Assembly: GCA_022843465.1 (NCBI GenBank)
Contig: JALHNO010000005.1
Span: 86,691-150,690 of the forward strand
Reading direction: 5' to 3'
Length of the DNA: 64,000 bases
Source: Pseudomonadota bacterium
GTDB taxonomy: Bacteria; Pseudomonadota; Gammaproteobacteria; Xanthomonadales; Ahniellaceae
Below the pieces are notes generated by a model. That model did not search any database. It had not been told where the DNA came from and saw only the letters and a program-made list of their open reading frames with translations. Positions 6,266-16,317 of this stretch are shown here, one piece after another (within the stretch, counting starts at the first letter, position 1; each line of letters begins with the position of its first letter). The translations under genes and the position numbers were made by a program.

Positions 6266-8911
6266 ATGAGTTCATCTCTGCGCAGCTGCTACGAGATCCT
6301 CGTCGAGCTCACCGTTGAGCAGCGGGCAGGATGGCTGGAACAGCATTGCAGCGATCCTGATCAACGCCGTCTGCTGGCGCAGATGCTGGCGATTGCCACG
6401 GCGGGCGATCGCGGTCCGCTCGCGGCCGCCGCGCCCGCGCGGCTTGACCGGCTGCAACAGGCCAGCGATGCCAGCGAATCCGACTGCGAGCGATGGATCG
6501 GTCAGCGCGTCGGGCCGTTCCGATTGCTGCGCCTGATTGGCCAGGGTGGCATGGGTGCAATCTATCTCGGTCAGCGCGAGGGTGCGGATTTTGATCAGCA
6601 GGTTGCCGTGAAGCTGCTGCGTCGCGGGCTTTTCTCGTTGCTGGAGCAGCGCCTGTTCCGGCGTGAGCGTCAGCTGCTCGCCGGCCTCTCGCATCCGAAC
6701 ATAGCCAGATTGATCGACGGTGGGGTCAGCGAGCATGGCGTTCCCTATCTGGCGATGGAGTTTGTGCTCGGTGTTCCGATCACCCGGTACTGCGCTGATC
6801 GCGGGCTTGATCTGCGGGCACGCCTTCGGCTGCTGCTGACGGTCTGCCGGGCCGTCGAAGCAGCCCATCATGCCCTGATCGTGCATCGCGACATCAAGCC
6901 CGGCAATATCCTGGTCACCGCGGATGGCACTGCCAAGCTGCTCGACTTCGGTGTTGCCAAATTGCTCGAAGGCGACGAGCCCGAGACTGCCACCGGAATG
7001 TCGGCATTGACGCCCGAATACGCCGCACCCGAACAATTCAGCGGTGCCGCCATCACCACGGCAACCGATGTCTACGCGCTCGGCATCTTGCTCTACGAGT
7101 TGATGACCGGATCGCGTCCCACCGAGCATCCACCGCGGCGTCCCTCGGCGTGCCGGACACAGGCGGCCGTGCAACCCCAGCCGCCGCTGGTGGCGAGCGT
7201 GCAGCTGCGTGGTGATCTCGACAATATCGTCATGAAGGCGCTCGAATCCGAACCCGGGCGTCGTTACCGATCCGCCGGCAGCCTGGGTGACGATATTGAA
7301 CGCTATCTGGATGGCGAGCCGGTGGCCGCGCATCCGCCGTCGCGCTGGTATCGGACACGCAAGTTCGTCCAGCGTCATCGTGGCGGCGTCGGCACGGCCA
7401 TTGCCATGCTGGTCGCGGTGTTGTTCAGTCTGGGTACCGCGCTCTGGCAGGCGGGCCTGGCACGGGCTGAGGCGCGGCGCGCCGGTGCCGTGCGCGATCT
7501 GATGGTGGAGATTCTGCGTGAGACGGCGCCTACCGGACCGGCAGCGCAGCGACCCGCGGTGCCGGAGCTGGTGTATCAGGCAACCGCGCGCCTGATGGAT
7601 GGGCTGGCCGATCAGCCCGAAGTCCGAGCCGAGTTGCAGAACACCCTGGGCAATGTGCTGCGGCACATGAACGAATTGCCGAGGTCGGAGGCGCTCTTGC
7701 TGGAGGCGGAAAAGGCGACCGCGGCGCTGGCGGAAAACGCGAGACTGCGCGTCGAGAATCGTATCGAGCTGACCCGTACCCTGATGCGCAAAGGCGACTT
7801 CAAGGGGGCTGCCACGCGGCTGAATCCACTCCTGGTTATCCCGGCGTCCGAATTGCCGGAGGGGGTGCCTCGGGCCATGCTGTTGAAGCTGGCGATGGTG
7901 AACGCCGCCAATCAGGCTGCTACAGCGCGGGCCCTGGAGCTGGGTGAGGCCATGATCCAGTCCTATCGTGCCGACTGCGCGCGCGGACTGCGCTGCCTCG
8001 AATCGGCAATGGCCCTCAATGATTATGCATCAGTGCTGGTCGGAGCCGGCAAGCTGCAGCGGGCGCGCCCGCTGTTTGTTGAGGCGTTGGCGATGAAGCG
8101 CATGTTCAAGGCGCCATTGCCCAGCATTGCCGACTCGCTGGCGATGCTGGCGGTCGCTGATCACCACCTCGGCGATCTCGATCAGGCGCAGCATTGGGCC
8201 GAGCAAACCGAACTCCTGAACGGCTCGCTGGAACTGGATCGGCCACGGCTCGGAAACATCCAGCAGAGCGCCGAGATCGCCCTCGCGAAGGAGTCTGCGG
8301 CGCAGGCCGAAGCCTTGCTGCAGGATCTCGTCGTGGCGCAACGCGCCCAGGAGTATGGACGTTGCTCGATGGTCAGTGCGCATCTCTTTCTGGCCCGCGC
8401 GCAGCTGCAGCAACAGAAGGCCGATTCCGCGCTGGCCGAAAGTGCCCGCGCGATCGATTTCGCCGCGGACTGTCCGGGCTCCAGGCTGTTCAGCAGCGAG
8501 CTTGCGCAGTTGTTGGCGGCTCAGGCGCACCTGCTGCGGGGCGAAGTCGAACCTGCGCGTAACCTGTTGGCTGGGGCACTCACTGCCGTGCCGAGGTTGC
8601 CGCACAGCAGTCCCAATCGCCGGACGCTGTTTCTCGCTGAACTGATGCGGCTGCGACTTGCCCTGGGTGATCGGGATGCGGCCCTTGCCGACGCAGGTGC
8701 CTTGCTCGACTATCTTGATCAGCTCGGGGCTGTCGAGTTGGCTCCCATCCGGCTCGAAGCGGAGCTGGTGAGGCTCCGGACTGGCGACACTCAAGCGGCT
8801 CAACAGTTGCGCTTGCGGCTTGAGCGGATCGGGCATTGGCCGGTAGGGCAGCGACTGCTCGCGCAGTTGCACGCGCGCTCGCCCGGGTCGCCGCGCATCG
8901 CGGTGCCCTGA
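6266..8911 (+). CDS. membrane Ser/Thr protein kinase with TPR-like C-terminal region
   Basis: An 881-residue Hanks-type kinase. An approximately 80-residue N-terminal helical region precedes the catalytic domain (residues 84-345): glycine loop GQGGMGAIY, Lys116 in VAVKLL, HRDIKPGN (H207-D209), DFG (227-229) and APEQF (254-258) are all intact, so it should be active. One transmembrane helix lies at about residues 375-397 (GVGTAIAMLVAVLFSLGTAL). The remaining 480 residues are TPR-like helical repeats that would face the periplasm as a sensor. This architecture is typical of kinases encoded beside ECF sigma factors of the preceding gene's type, and I infer that the sigma factor is its substrate. 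The gene ends 37 bases from the convergent acyltransferase gene, with no clear terminator. Confidence 0.95.
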   Translation: MSSSLRSCYEILVELTVEQRAGWLEQHCSDPDQRRLLAQMLAIATAGDRGPLAAAAPARLDRLQQASDASESDCERWIGQRVGPFRLLRLIGQGGMGAIYLGQREGADFDQQVAVKLLRRGLFSLLEQRLFRRERQLLAGLSHPNIARLIDGGVSEHGVPYLAMEFVLGVPITRYCADRGLDLRARLRLLLTVCRAVEAAHHALIVHRDIKPGNILVTADGTAKLLDFGVAKLLEGDEPETATGMSALTPEYAAPEQFSGAAITTATDVYALGILLYELMTGSRPTEHPPRRPSACRTQAAVQPQPPLVASVQLRGDLDNIVMKALESEPGRRYRSAGSLGDDIERYLDGEPVAAHPPSRWYRTRKFVQRHRGGVGTAIAMLVAVLFSLGTALWQAGLARAEARRAGAVRDLMVEILRETAPTGPAAQRPAVPELVYQATARLMDGLADQPEVRAELQNTLGNVLRHMNELPRSEALLLEAEKATAALAENARLRVENRIELTRTLMRKGDFKGAATRLNPLLVIPASELPEGVPRAMLLKLAMVNAANQAATARALELGEAMIQSYRADCARGLRCLESAMALNDYASVLVGAGKLQRARPLFVEALAMKRMFKAPLPSIADSLAMLAVADHHLGDLDQAQHWAEQTELLNGSLELDRPRLGNIQQSAEIALAKESAAQAEALLQDLVVAQRAQEYGRCSMVSAHLFLARAQLQQQKADSALAESARAIDFAADCPGSRLFSSELAQLLAAQAHLLRGEVEPARNLLAGALTAVPRLPHSSPNRRTLFLAELMRLRLALGDRDAALADAGALLDYLDQLGAVELAPIRLEAELVRLRTGDTQAAQQLRLRLERIGHWPVGQRLLAQLHARSPGSPRIAVP

Positions 8912-8948
8912 GCGGCTCGGTGCCGCCGGTCGGCAGTTCGAGTGAACT

Positions 8949-10508
8949 TCAGGGGCGTGGCTTCCGGCGTGCCGGGGCCTTGCCTGGGGCGCGCGCTTTG
9001 CTGACGGATTTTTTGGCAGCGGCCTTGCGTGCGGGTGCTGCCTTGCCGGACTTGCCGGTTGACTTGGCTGCCGTCGTCCGCGCAGGCGCCCGGCGCTGCG
9101 TTGGCTTCGGCGGCCGCAATGCGGATTCCAGCTCGGTGAGCGCCTCGCCGGTGTAGGTGGCGATGCGCTGCATATGCGGCAAGGTGTCGCGACAACCGGT
9201 AAAGCCGAACGCGAGTATTCCCGCATAGCTCTGGCAGGTGATGTTCAGCGCCTGGCCGTGCGTCACCAGGGACACCGGGTAGGCGGCCTCCAATCGGGCG
9301 CCGCGAAAAAACAGCGGCCGTTCCGGTCCCGGTACATTGGAGATGGTCACATTGAACATCGGTCGCGTGCGCCCACCCATGCCGGTGAGCAGGGACAGCA
9401 TGTAGGGCGCCATCAGCACCATCGTGTATTGCATCATCGCCTTGCGCGGCAGCGTAAGCACGTGCTCCTTGGCGCGGCGGGTGGCATTGCGGATCGCCTC
9501 CAGCCGCTCGAGCGGGGCCTCGATGTCGGTGCCGAGGGTCGAGATGATGAAGGTGATCGCATTGCCGGCACCCTCATCATCCTTGGGACGCACCGAGACC
9601 GGAATTCCGGCGGTGAGTGATTTCTCGGGCAGGCCACCGATCTCGTCGAGAAATCGCCGCAGCGCCGCGCCGCAGATCGCCAGCACCACATCGTTGAGGG
9701 TCGCACCGGCGCTTTCGGCGACCTGGCGCAGGCGGTCGATACTGAACTGCTGGGTGGCGAACCGGCGCGGCTGCTTGATGCGGCCATTGATCAGGGAGGC
9801 CGGCGTATCGAAGGGGATCGCCAGCGACTCGCTGGTGTTGCGTGCCGAACCGACCATGCTGCTGAAAGCGCGAACGATGTCCGGCAGGTTGCTGAGCTGA
9901 TCGCGGGTCGCCTCGATCAGGCCATTGACCACCTGCGCCGCCGTTGGCACCGGTGCCTCGCGGCGCTGGCGCAGTCGAACCGGAAAACCGACTGCGAAGA
10001 ACGGTGGCAGGCGCCGGCTGGCTTCGCGATCGGCGGACATCGAGCGGACCAGCAATTTCATGCCGCTGATGCCATCGATCAGTGAATGGTGCATCTTGAT
10101 GTAGAGCGCGAAACGATGACCTTCCAGTCCCTCGATGAATTCGCATTCCCAGGGCGGTCGTGACAGATCCAGTGGCTGACTGTGCAGGCGTGCGATCAGC
10201 TGGCCCAGTTCGCGTTCGCCGCCCGGCTGTGGCAGCGCGGAGAGTCGGACGTGATGTTCGAGATCGATGACCGCTTCTTCCTCCCAGGCCGGACGCAGGC
10301 CTTTGAGTCCCGGACGCCTCAGGCGATGATTCCACGGTGCGGCGATCTCGCTGCAGGCACGGAATTCAGCCAGCATCTGGCGCAGAAAGTCGGCCGGTGC
10401 GTCATCGGGAAGGCTGAAGGAAATCAGTCCACCGACATGCATGGGGGTCTCGCGCGATTCCACCATCAACCAGGACACGTCCAGCGGGTTAAGCGGTTTG
10501 ACGCTCAT
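8949..10508 (-). CDS. wax ester synthase / diacylglycerol O-acyltransferase (WS/DGAT) with basic tail
   Basis: A 519-residue bifunctional WS/DGAT enzyme that esterifies fatty alcohols or diacylglycerol with acyl-CoA at the inner membrane, giving storage wax esters or triacylglycerol. The start MSVKPLNPLDVSWL is typical. The active-site motif HHxxxDG is seen at residues 140-146 (HHSLIDG), the second conserved motif NDVVLAICGAALRRFL at about 330, and the C-terminal VTISNVPGPERPLFF region is intact. GGAG precedes the ATG. Unusual is the last stretch of about 56 residues, rich in Lys, Arg, Ala and Pro (blocks such as APARK, AAKKS, KAPARRK), unlike the enzyme's normal end and resembling histone H1 / AlgP tails. 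The catalytic part is secure; the tail's role is unknown. Confidence 0.93.
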   Translation of the reverse strand: MSVKPLNPLDVSWLMVESRETPMHVGGLISFSLPDDAPADFLRQMLAEFRACSEIAAPWNHRLRRPGLKGLRPAWEEEAVIDLEHHVRLSALPQPGGERELGQLIARLHSQPLDLSRPPWECEFIEGLEGHRFALYIKMHHSLIDGISGMKLLVRSMSADREASRRLPPFFAVGFPVRLRQRREAPVPTAAQVVNGLIEATRDQLSNLPDIVRAFSSMVGSARNTSESLAIPFDTPASLINGRIKQPRRFATQQFSIDRLRQVAESAGATLNDVVLAICGAALRRFLDEIGGLPEKSLTAGIPVSVRPKDDEGAGNAITFIISTLGTDIEAPLERLEAIRNATRRAKEHVLTLPRKAMMQYTMVLMAPYMLSLLTGMGGRTRPMFNVTISNVPGPERPLFFRGARLEAAYPVSLVTHGQALNITCQSYAGILAFGFTGCRDTLPHMQRIATYTGEALTELESALRPPKPTQRRAPARTTAAKSTGKSGKAAPARKAAAKKSVSKARAPGKAPARRKPRP

Positions 10509-10654
10509 CGGTACTCCGGATTGACCGCGACAGGTTCGGCGCGCCACCACTGTGCCCGCAACGGCGCATAGCCGCAACCGTTGGACTGCGGGTAACGAGT
10601 GCCAGCAGCCGCCTGTTCGAACGGACCGCCTGGCCGTGCAATTGCTGGTTCGAT

Positions 10655-10684
10655 TCGCCAGTGCCGCTTCGCGCGGACTGGCGA
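10655..10684. promoter_or_regulatory. 12-bp hairpin between divergent WS/DGAT and sensor-kinase genes
   Basis: TCGCCAGT-g-CCGC, loop TTCGC, then GCGG-ACTGGCGA: a 12-bp stem with a single bulged base. It lies in the 230-base divergent intergenic region, about 55 bases before the sensor-kinase start. It may be an operator or a leader hairpin. Confidence 0.45.
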
Positions 10685-10738
10685 GGCAGTGTCCAATTTT
10701 AACTTGCGCACAGGGTGATTTGGCGCTTAGCTTGCTGC

Positions 10739-13700
10739 ATGTCCCGGAACAGGATGCAGCGGGGTCTACTGTTCTGCCTGGTGATGATCGCCGGCTTGAC
10801 GCCGCCGGCATTCAGCGCCCGCATTGCCGTGGACAATGGCCAGATCGGTCGCGACCAGATCCGCTTCCGCACGCTCGGCATTGCCGACGGATTGTCCAGC
10901 ACGACCGCGCGTGCGCTGGCGCAGGACGAGAAGGGCTTTGTCTGGCTGGGTACCCAGGAAGGACTCAATCGCTACGACGGCTACGACTTCAGGGTGTATC
11001 GGGCTGACTCCGAGCGCGCCGACTCGCTCGGTGACAGCCACATCACCAGTCTCGTTGCCGATGGCGCAGGTGCGCTCTGGATCGGTACGGTCGGCGGCGG
11101 CGTCAACCGGATGGATCTGGCTACCGGCAGTGTCCGACGGTTTCTTGCTGGCCCGGAGACGCAACTGGTCGGTACCCAGGTCAATGCACTGATGGTTGAT
11201 CGCGAGGGCGCGCTGTGGTCGGCAACCCAGGACGGCGCCGTGCAGTTCCTGTTGCCGGGGGCCAGCCAGTTCCAGACGATACTTGCCGATGATCGTCGCC
11301 TGCGCCGAGCGCGCGCGCTGCTGCCACTTTCAGACGGCGCCCTGTTGATTGGCACCAGCGCAGGATTGCTGCGCTATTCACCTTCGGATGCCAGCCTGAC
11401 AGCCTGGCCGCTGCCGTCGCCGTCGGCCACGCTCAATCTCAACGTTTCGGCTCTGGTGCGGGCGCCCGATGGCCATATCTTTGCCGGTGACCTTGCCCTG
11501 GGGCTGCTCGAATTCAGCGCCGACGGGGCGCTGCTGGCGCACTATCGTGCCGATGCGGATTCCACCGATGCCCTGATCAACGATCAGGTGCTGTCCCTGA
11601 TGATGACGCGCAAGGGTGAGCTCTGGGTTGGTACCTACAACGGACTGAGTCGCTATCAGGGTGATGGCCGGTTCCTGAATTTCAGCCAGGATGACAGTGA
11701 TGTCGGCAGCATCGGCGCCAACCGGATTCCGGCGATGATGGAGGATCGTGACGGTTTGCTCTGGTTTGGTACCTGGACCGGTGGTGTCTCCCTGCACAAG
11801 CCGGCGACCCGCGCACTGCGCATCGTGCGCCACCGGGCCCAGGATCCGCGCAGTATCCCGACCAATCCCACGCGGGCACTGGCGCGCGACCCCGACGGCA
11901 CGCTCTGGCTGGGTCTGTACGAGGGTGGCGGCCTGGTGCACTACGATTTTTCCAGGGGCGTGCTGCGTCGCTATCGCCACGACCCGAACGATCGGGACTC
12001 GCTGCCCAGTGATGGTGTGCAGGCGGTGCTGCGCCGTCGCGATGGCGCGCTCTGGGTGGCAACCACGGCCGGCATTGCGCGCTTGCGGCAGGACGGCAGC
12101 GGCTTCGACCGGCTTGAGGCGCTTTATGGCGGACCGCCCGTAGGCTCGGGGCGCGCGCTCTACGAAACCCGCGACAGCGGCTTCTGGGTCGGCACCGAAG
12201 AGAGTGGGCTGCTCTTCATCTGCGCGACCTGTCAGCACTATGAGCAGTTCGCCTTCGATCCCGAGAAACCGGAGCGATCCCTGCCCGGCAGCACCATCAA
12301 TGCGATCTTCGAGGATTCCGCCGGCATGCTCTGGGTCGGTACCAATGGCACCGGTCTGGTGCGCCTGGATCGGCAATCCGGCAAGCTGACGACCTTTCGC
12401 GCCCGTCGCGGTGAAGCTGGTGCCCTGCAGAGCGAAGTGATCACCAATTTCCTGGAAACCAGCGATGGCGAGCTCTGGCTTGGCACCCAGGGTGCCGGCA
12501 TCGCCCGGGTGGAGCGCGAGCCGGCAGTTCGATTCAGCCACGTCAGCCAGCGTGATGGGCTCAGCGCCAACGCCATCGGCAGCATTCTGGAAGATGCCGA
12601 TCATCTGCTCTGGATCAGTTCCATCGGCGGCATCGACCAGTACGACCGCAACAGCGGCCGCGTCCGTGCCTTGACTGCCAGCGATGGCTTCGACCGATCC
12701 GGCTATTTCATCAATGCGCGCGCCCAGGATGAGGCCGGCAATCTCTATTTCGGTGGCCTGCTGGGTGTGGTCCAGTTTCACCCGCGCGACTTCCAGATCG
12801 ATCTGCAACGACCCAGCGTGGTGCTGACCCGACTCGATGTCTATCGTGCCAGCAGCAAGGCCGAGCGTGCGGCCGATGCCTCGGCGGCGTACATCGACGC
12901 GATCGAGCTGGATCACAACGAACCGGTGTGGTCGTTGGCGTTCTCGTCGATGAACTACGCCAGTTCGGACACCACCCGCTACAGCTATCAACTGGAACGC
13001 CTCAACGACTCCTGGATCGATCTGCCCCAGGGGCAGCGCATGGCCAGCTTTACCCACGTGCCGCCCGGCCAGTATCTGTTCCGCGTACGCGCCGCCTATG
13101 CCGACGGCATGGATTACGGACCGGAGACACGGCTGTCCGTGCGTATCCGGCCGCCGCCCTGGTGGTCGCCGTGGGCGCGAACCGGGTACATCCTGGTCGC
13201 CCTGGCTCTGTGCTATCTGGGCGTCGCGGCAGCGCGGCGACGTGCCCGTGAGCGCGAACAGGTCCGCCGCGGAATGGCCGAGCGCGAGTATCGATTGAAG
13301 CTGGCGCTCTGGGGCAGTCGCGACGAACTTTGGGATCTCGATCTGCGCACCGGCAAGGTGCGACGGGAAAACCCGCTGCCGGAATTTGCCAGCGATGATC
13401 CGAACGCGCCGCTGGTTTCCCAGCACTATGAGAATCTTGTGCATCCTGACGATCGCGCCGCCAACGATGTGGCGATGCGCGCGCACCTGAGCGGGGAAAC
13501 CGAGTACTGCGAGATGGCCTACCGGGCGCGCAGTCAGCGCAGCGGCTGGATATGGGTGCTGACCCGCGGCCAGGTTGTTGAACGGGATGAAAAGGGACGG
13601 GCGTTGCGGATGATTGGTACGCATCGCGACATCACCTCACTGAAGGCCGTGGAGGATGCCTTGCGCGCAAGCAACGAGGCGCTCGAATCGCGCGTCGCCG

Positions 13701-14524
13701 AGCGTACCCGGGAGCTGACGGCGGCCAACAGCGAGCTGACGCAGACGCTGGAAGTCCTGCAACAGGCGCAGAGCCAGCTGATCGAATCGGAGAAGATGGC
13801 AAGTCTGGGCAGCCTGGTTGCCGGTGTCGCCCACGAGATCAATACCCCGCTGGGGATCGGCATTACCGCCGCCTCGCATCTGGAAAGCATCACCCATCAG
13901 TTCGGCCATCGCGTGGATGCCGCCCAGCTTACCCGCAGCGATCTGGCTCAGTATCTGGTCGCCGCCAAGGAGTCGAGCCGCCTGATCCTGAAGAATCTTG
14001 AGCGCGCCGGGCAACTGGTGCGCAGCTTCAAGCAGGTCGCTGTCGATCAGAGCAGTGAGGAGCGCCGCGTCATCAATCTGGGCGAGTACCTCAACGAGAT
14101 TGCGTTTGCCCTGCAGCCCGTGCTGAGGCGGACGCCACACGAATTGCGCATCACCTGCGCCCAGGACATCCATCTCGATACCTTCCCTGGCGCCATCTAC
14201 CAGATCGTAGTCAATCTGATCAGCAATGCATTGACCCACGCCTTTCCCGGAGACCGCGCCGGCCTGATCGATCTGCGCGCGTACCGACGCGGCAGTGAGG
14301 AGATCGTGCTCGAGTATCAGGACAACGGAGTCGGTGTCGAGCCCGCCCTGATCAAGCGGATCTTCGATCCGTTCTTCACTACCCGGCGCGGGGAAGGCGG
14401 CTCGGGCCTGGGTCTGCATATCGTGTACAACCGGGTGACGCAATTGCTCGGCGGGACCATCGTGGCCGAGAACCGCGATGGTCTGCACTTCGTGGTGCGT
14501 TGGCCGATCCGGCCGCAGACCTGA
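10739..14524 (+). CDS. two-component sensor histidine kinase with Reg_prop beta-propellers, Y_Y_Y and PAS domains
   Basis: A protein of about 1261 residues. It begins with a signal/anchor peptide (LLFCLVMIAGLTPPAFSA). Roughly a dozen Reg_prop blades follow (recurrent LWIGT...GLNRYD patterns, residues about 30-690), forming two periplasmic seven-bladed propellers. Next come a Y_Y_Y domain (about 735-800), one transmembrane helix (TGYILVALALCYLGVAA), a PAS domain, a coiled coil (LEVLQQAQSQLIESEKMASL), a HisKA domain with the phospho-acceptor His near residue 1032 (VAHEINTPLG), and a HATPase (DNGVGV, FDPFFTTRRGEGGSGLGL). There is no receiver or AraC output domain, unlike the Bacteroides hybrids, and no response regulator gene is adjacent. 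The ATG at MSRNRM is chosen for the signal peptide; a GTG eight codons earlier is possible. Confidence 0.93.
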   Translation: MSRNRMQRGLLFCLVMIAGLTPPAFSARIAVDNGQIGRDQIRFRTLGIADGLSSTTARALAQDEKGFVWLGTQEGLNRYDGYDFRVYRADSERADSLGDSHITSLVADGAGALWIGTVGGGVNRMDLATGSVRRFLAGPETQLVGTQVNALMVDREGALWSATQDGAVQFLLPGASQFQTILADDRRLRRARALLPLSDGALLIGTSAGLLRYSPSDASLTAWPLPSPSATLNLNVSALVRAPDGHIFAGDLALGLLEFSADGALLAHYRADADSTDALINDQVLSLMMTRKGELWVGTYNGLSRYQGDGRFLNFSQDDSDVGSIGANRIPAMMEDRDGLLWFGTWTGGVSLHKPATRALRIVRHRAQDPRSIPTNPTRALARDPDGTLWLGLYEGGGLVHYDFSRGVLRRYRHDPNDRDSLPSDGVQAVLRRRDGALWVATTAGIARLRQDGSGFDRLEALYGGPPVGSGRALYETRDSGFWVGTEESGLLFICATCQHYEQFAFDPEKPERSLPGSTINAIFEDSAGMLWVGTNGTGLVRLDRQSGKLTTFRARRGEAGALQSEVITNFLETSDGELWLGTQGAGIARVEREPAVRFSHVSQRDGLSANAIGSILEDADHLLWISSIGGIDQYDRNSGRVRALTASDGFDRSGYFINARAQDEAGNLYFGGLLGVVQFHPRDFQIDLQRPSVVLTRLDVYRASSKAERAADASAAYIDAIELDHNEPVWSLAFSSMNYASSDTTRYSYQLERLNDSWIDLPQGQRMASFTHVPPGQYLFRVRAAYADGMDYGPETRLSVRIRPPPWWSPWARTGYILVALALCYLGVAAARRRAREREQVRRGMAEREYRLKLALWGSRDELWDLDLRTGKVRRENPLPEFASDDPNAPLVSQHYENLVHPDDRAANDVAMRAHLSGETEYCEMAYRARSQRSGWIWVLTRGQVVERDEKGRALRMIGTHRDITSLKAVEDALRASNEALESRVAERTRELTAANSELTQTLEVLQQAQSQLIESEKMASLGSLVAGVAHEINTPLGIGITAASHLESITHQFGHRVDAAQLTRSDLAQYLVAAKESSRLILKNLERAGQLVRSFKQVAVDQSSEERRVINLGEYLNEIAFALQPVLRRTPHELRITCAQDIHLDTFPGAIYQIVVNLISNALTHAFPGDRAGLIDLRAYRRGSEEIVLEYQDNGVGVEPALIKRIFDPFFTTRRGEGGSGLGLHIVYNRVTQLLGGTIVAENRDGLHFVVRWPIRPQT

Positions 14525-14546
14525 GTCGGCAGGCCAACTTCGCGAA

Positions 14547-16244
14547 TCAGCGCAGCCGTTCGAACACCTGGTCGCGACTGAGTGCCTCGGCTTCGCTGGC
14601 GCGGCGCTGGCGGTATTCGAAAGTACCCGCTGCCAGTCCACGCTCGGAGACCACTACCCGATGCGGAATGCCGATCAATTCGATATCGGCAAACATCTGC
14701 CCGGCACGCAGCCCGCGATCATCAAGCACGGCATCGATGCCGGCGGCGCAGAGGTCGGCATAGAGCGCATCGGCGGCCGCAGTGATGGCCGGATCGTGCT
14801 TGGGGTTGATCACACAGACGGCCACTCTCCAGGGTGCAATGGCATCCGGCCAGATCACGCCAGCCGCATCGAAGTTCTGTTCGATCGCGGCCGCCACGAT
14901 CCGCGAGACGCCGATGCCATAGCAGCCCATGTACATCACGCGCTTCTGGCCGGCTTCATCGAGCACAGTCGCGCCCATCGCTTCGGCGTATTTCTGGCCG
15001 AGCTGGAACACATGTCCGACTTCGATACCGCGGGCGATCCGGATTTCACCCTGGCCATCCGGCGAGGGATCGCCGACCACGACCTTGCGCAGATCCTCGA
15101 TGCGACTGATGACGGCGTCGCGGCCCCAATTGGCGCCGGTGTAATGGCTGCCATTCTGGTTGCCACCACATACGAAGTCGGCCAGCACGGCGGCGGCACG
15201 GTCCACGATCACCGGAATGCCCGCTGGCAATCCGGCCGGTCCGATGAAGCCGGGCTTGCAGCCGACCACAGCCTCGATCTCCGCTTCACTGGCGAGTTCC
15301 GATTCGCCGGGCAATTCAGCCAGTTTCTGGGCCTTCACTTCGTTGATCTCGTGATCGCCACGGACGCAGAGTGCGACCAGGCCGTCGCGGCCACGCACGA
15401 TCAGGGTTTTCACGCACTCCGCGGGCTGCACATTAAGAAAACTGGAGACTTCCTCGATGGTCTTCTGCCGTGGTGTGTCCACCCGGGTCAGCGGCGATTG
15501 CGCAGGCGGGCGCTGCTGGCCTGGCGCGACTGCCTCGGCGAGTTCGATATTGGCGGCGTATTCGGAACCGGTGGAGAAGGCGATGGCGTCCTCACCGGAA
15601 TCGGCGAGCACATGAAATTCATGAGAGGCATCGCCGCCGATCGCACCCGAATCTGCCTGCACCGCGCGGAAGCCAAGTCCGAGGCGGGTGAAGATGCGGG
15701 TATAGGCCGCGTACATGTTGGCGTACTCGTGCGCCAGGCAGTCCTGGGTCAGATGGAAGGAATAGGCATCCTTCATCAGGAATTCGCGCGCGCGCATGAC
15801 GCCGAAGCGCGGCCGGATCTCGTCGCGGAACTTGGTCTGGATCTGGTAGAAATTCAGCGGCAGCTGCTTGTAGCTCTTGAGCTCCTGGCGCGCGAAATCG
15901 GTGATCACCTCTTCGTGGGTCGGGCCGTAGCAGAACTCCTGTTCCTTGCGGTCCTTGATCTTCAGCAGCTGGCCACCGAAGCGCTGCCAGCGCTCGGTCT
16001 CTTCCCAGAGTTCGCGCGGCTGGATCGAAGGCATCAGCACCTCCATCGCGCCGGCACGATTCATCTCTTCGCGGACGATGGCCTCGACCTTGCGCAGCAC
16101 CCGCAGCCCGAGCGGCGACCAGGTGTAGATGCCAGCGGCGAGCTTGCGCACCATGCCGGTACGCAGCATCAGCTGATGGCTGACGATCTCGGCATCGGCG
16201 GGAACTTCCTTGACGGTAGAAAGATGAAAACGGGAAAGGCGCAT
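14547..16244 (-). CDS. proS: prolyl-tRNA synthetase
   Basis: A 565-residue class II aminoacyl-tRNA synthetase of the bacterial type, charging tRNA-Pro. The N-terminus [19 protein letters not shown] is the typical ProS start. Motif 2 is visible ([19 protein letters not shown]), as are the inserted editing domain (about residues 225-390, which hydrolyses Ala-tRNA-Pro), motif 3 ([10 protein letters not shown]) and a C-terminal anticodon-binding domain. The length matches the E. coli enzyme. It is the third gene of a minus-strand unit after two DUF4124 genes, with about 75 bases between. No ribosome-binding site is obvious. It ends 22 bases from the convergent kinase gene. Confidence 0.98.
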   Translation of the reverse strand: MRLSRFHLSTVKEVPADAEIVSHQLMLRTGMVRKLAAGIYTWSPLGLRVLRKVEAIVREEMNRAGAMEVLMPSIQPRELWEETERWQRFGGQLLKIKDRKEQEFCYGPTHEEVITDFARQELKSYKQLPLNFYQIQTKFRDEIRPRFGVMRAREFLMKDAYSFHLTQDCLAHEYANMYAAYTRIFTRLGLGFRAVQADSGAIGGDASHEFHVLADSGEDAIAFSTGSEYAANIELAEAVAPGQQRPPAQSPLTRVDTPRQKTIEEVSSFLNVQPAECVKTLIVRGRDGLVALCVRGDHEINEVKAQKLAELPGESELASEAEIEAVVGCKPGFIGPAGLPAGIPVIVDRAAAVLADFVCGGNQNGSHYTGANWGRDAVISRIEDLRKVVVGDPSPDGQGEIRIARGIEVGHVFQLGQKYAEAMGATVLDEAGQKRVMYMGCYGIGVSRIVAAAIEQNFDAAGVIWPDAIAPWRVAVCVINPKHDPAITAAADALYADLCAAGIDAVLDDRGLRAGQMFADIELIGIPHRVVVSERGLAAGTFEYRQRRASEAEALSRDQVFERLR

Positions 16245-16317
16245 GATCGCGTCGCTTGCAGGGCAGGGGACTGCCGATGATAGCCAGCGTTGAGCGAGTG
16301 GACCAGCGCAGCGCGGA

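Noticed and set aside
11378-13624. 748-codon frame antisense to the sensor kinase
   Set aside because: It mirrors the repeated propeller blades of the sense gene and has no independent support.
14478-16280. 600-codon open frame on the + strand across proS
   Set aside because: It is antisense to an unambiguous proS, has no family resemblance and is the usual effect of GC-rich third positions.
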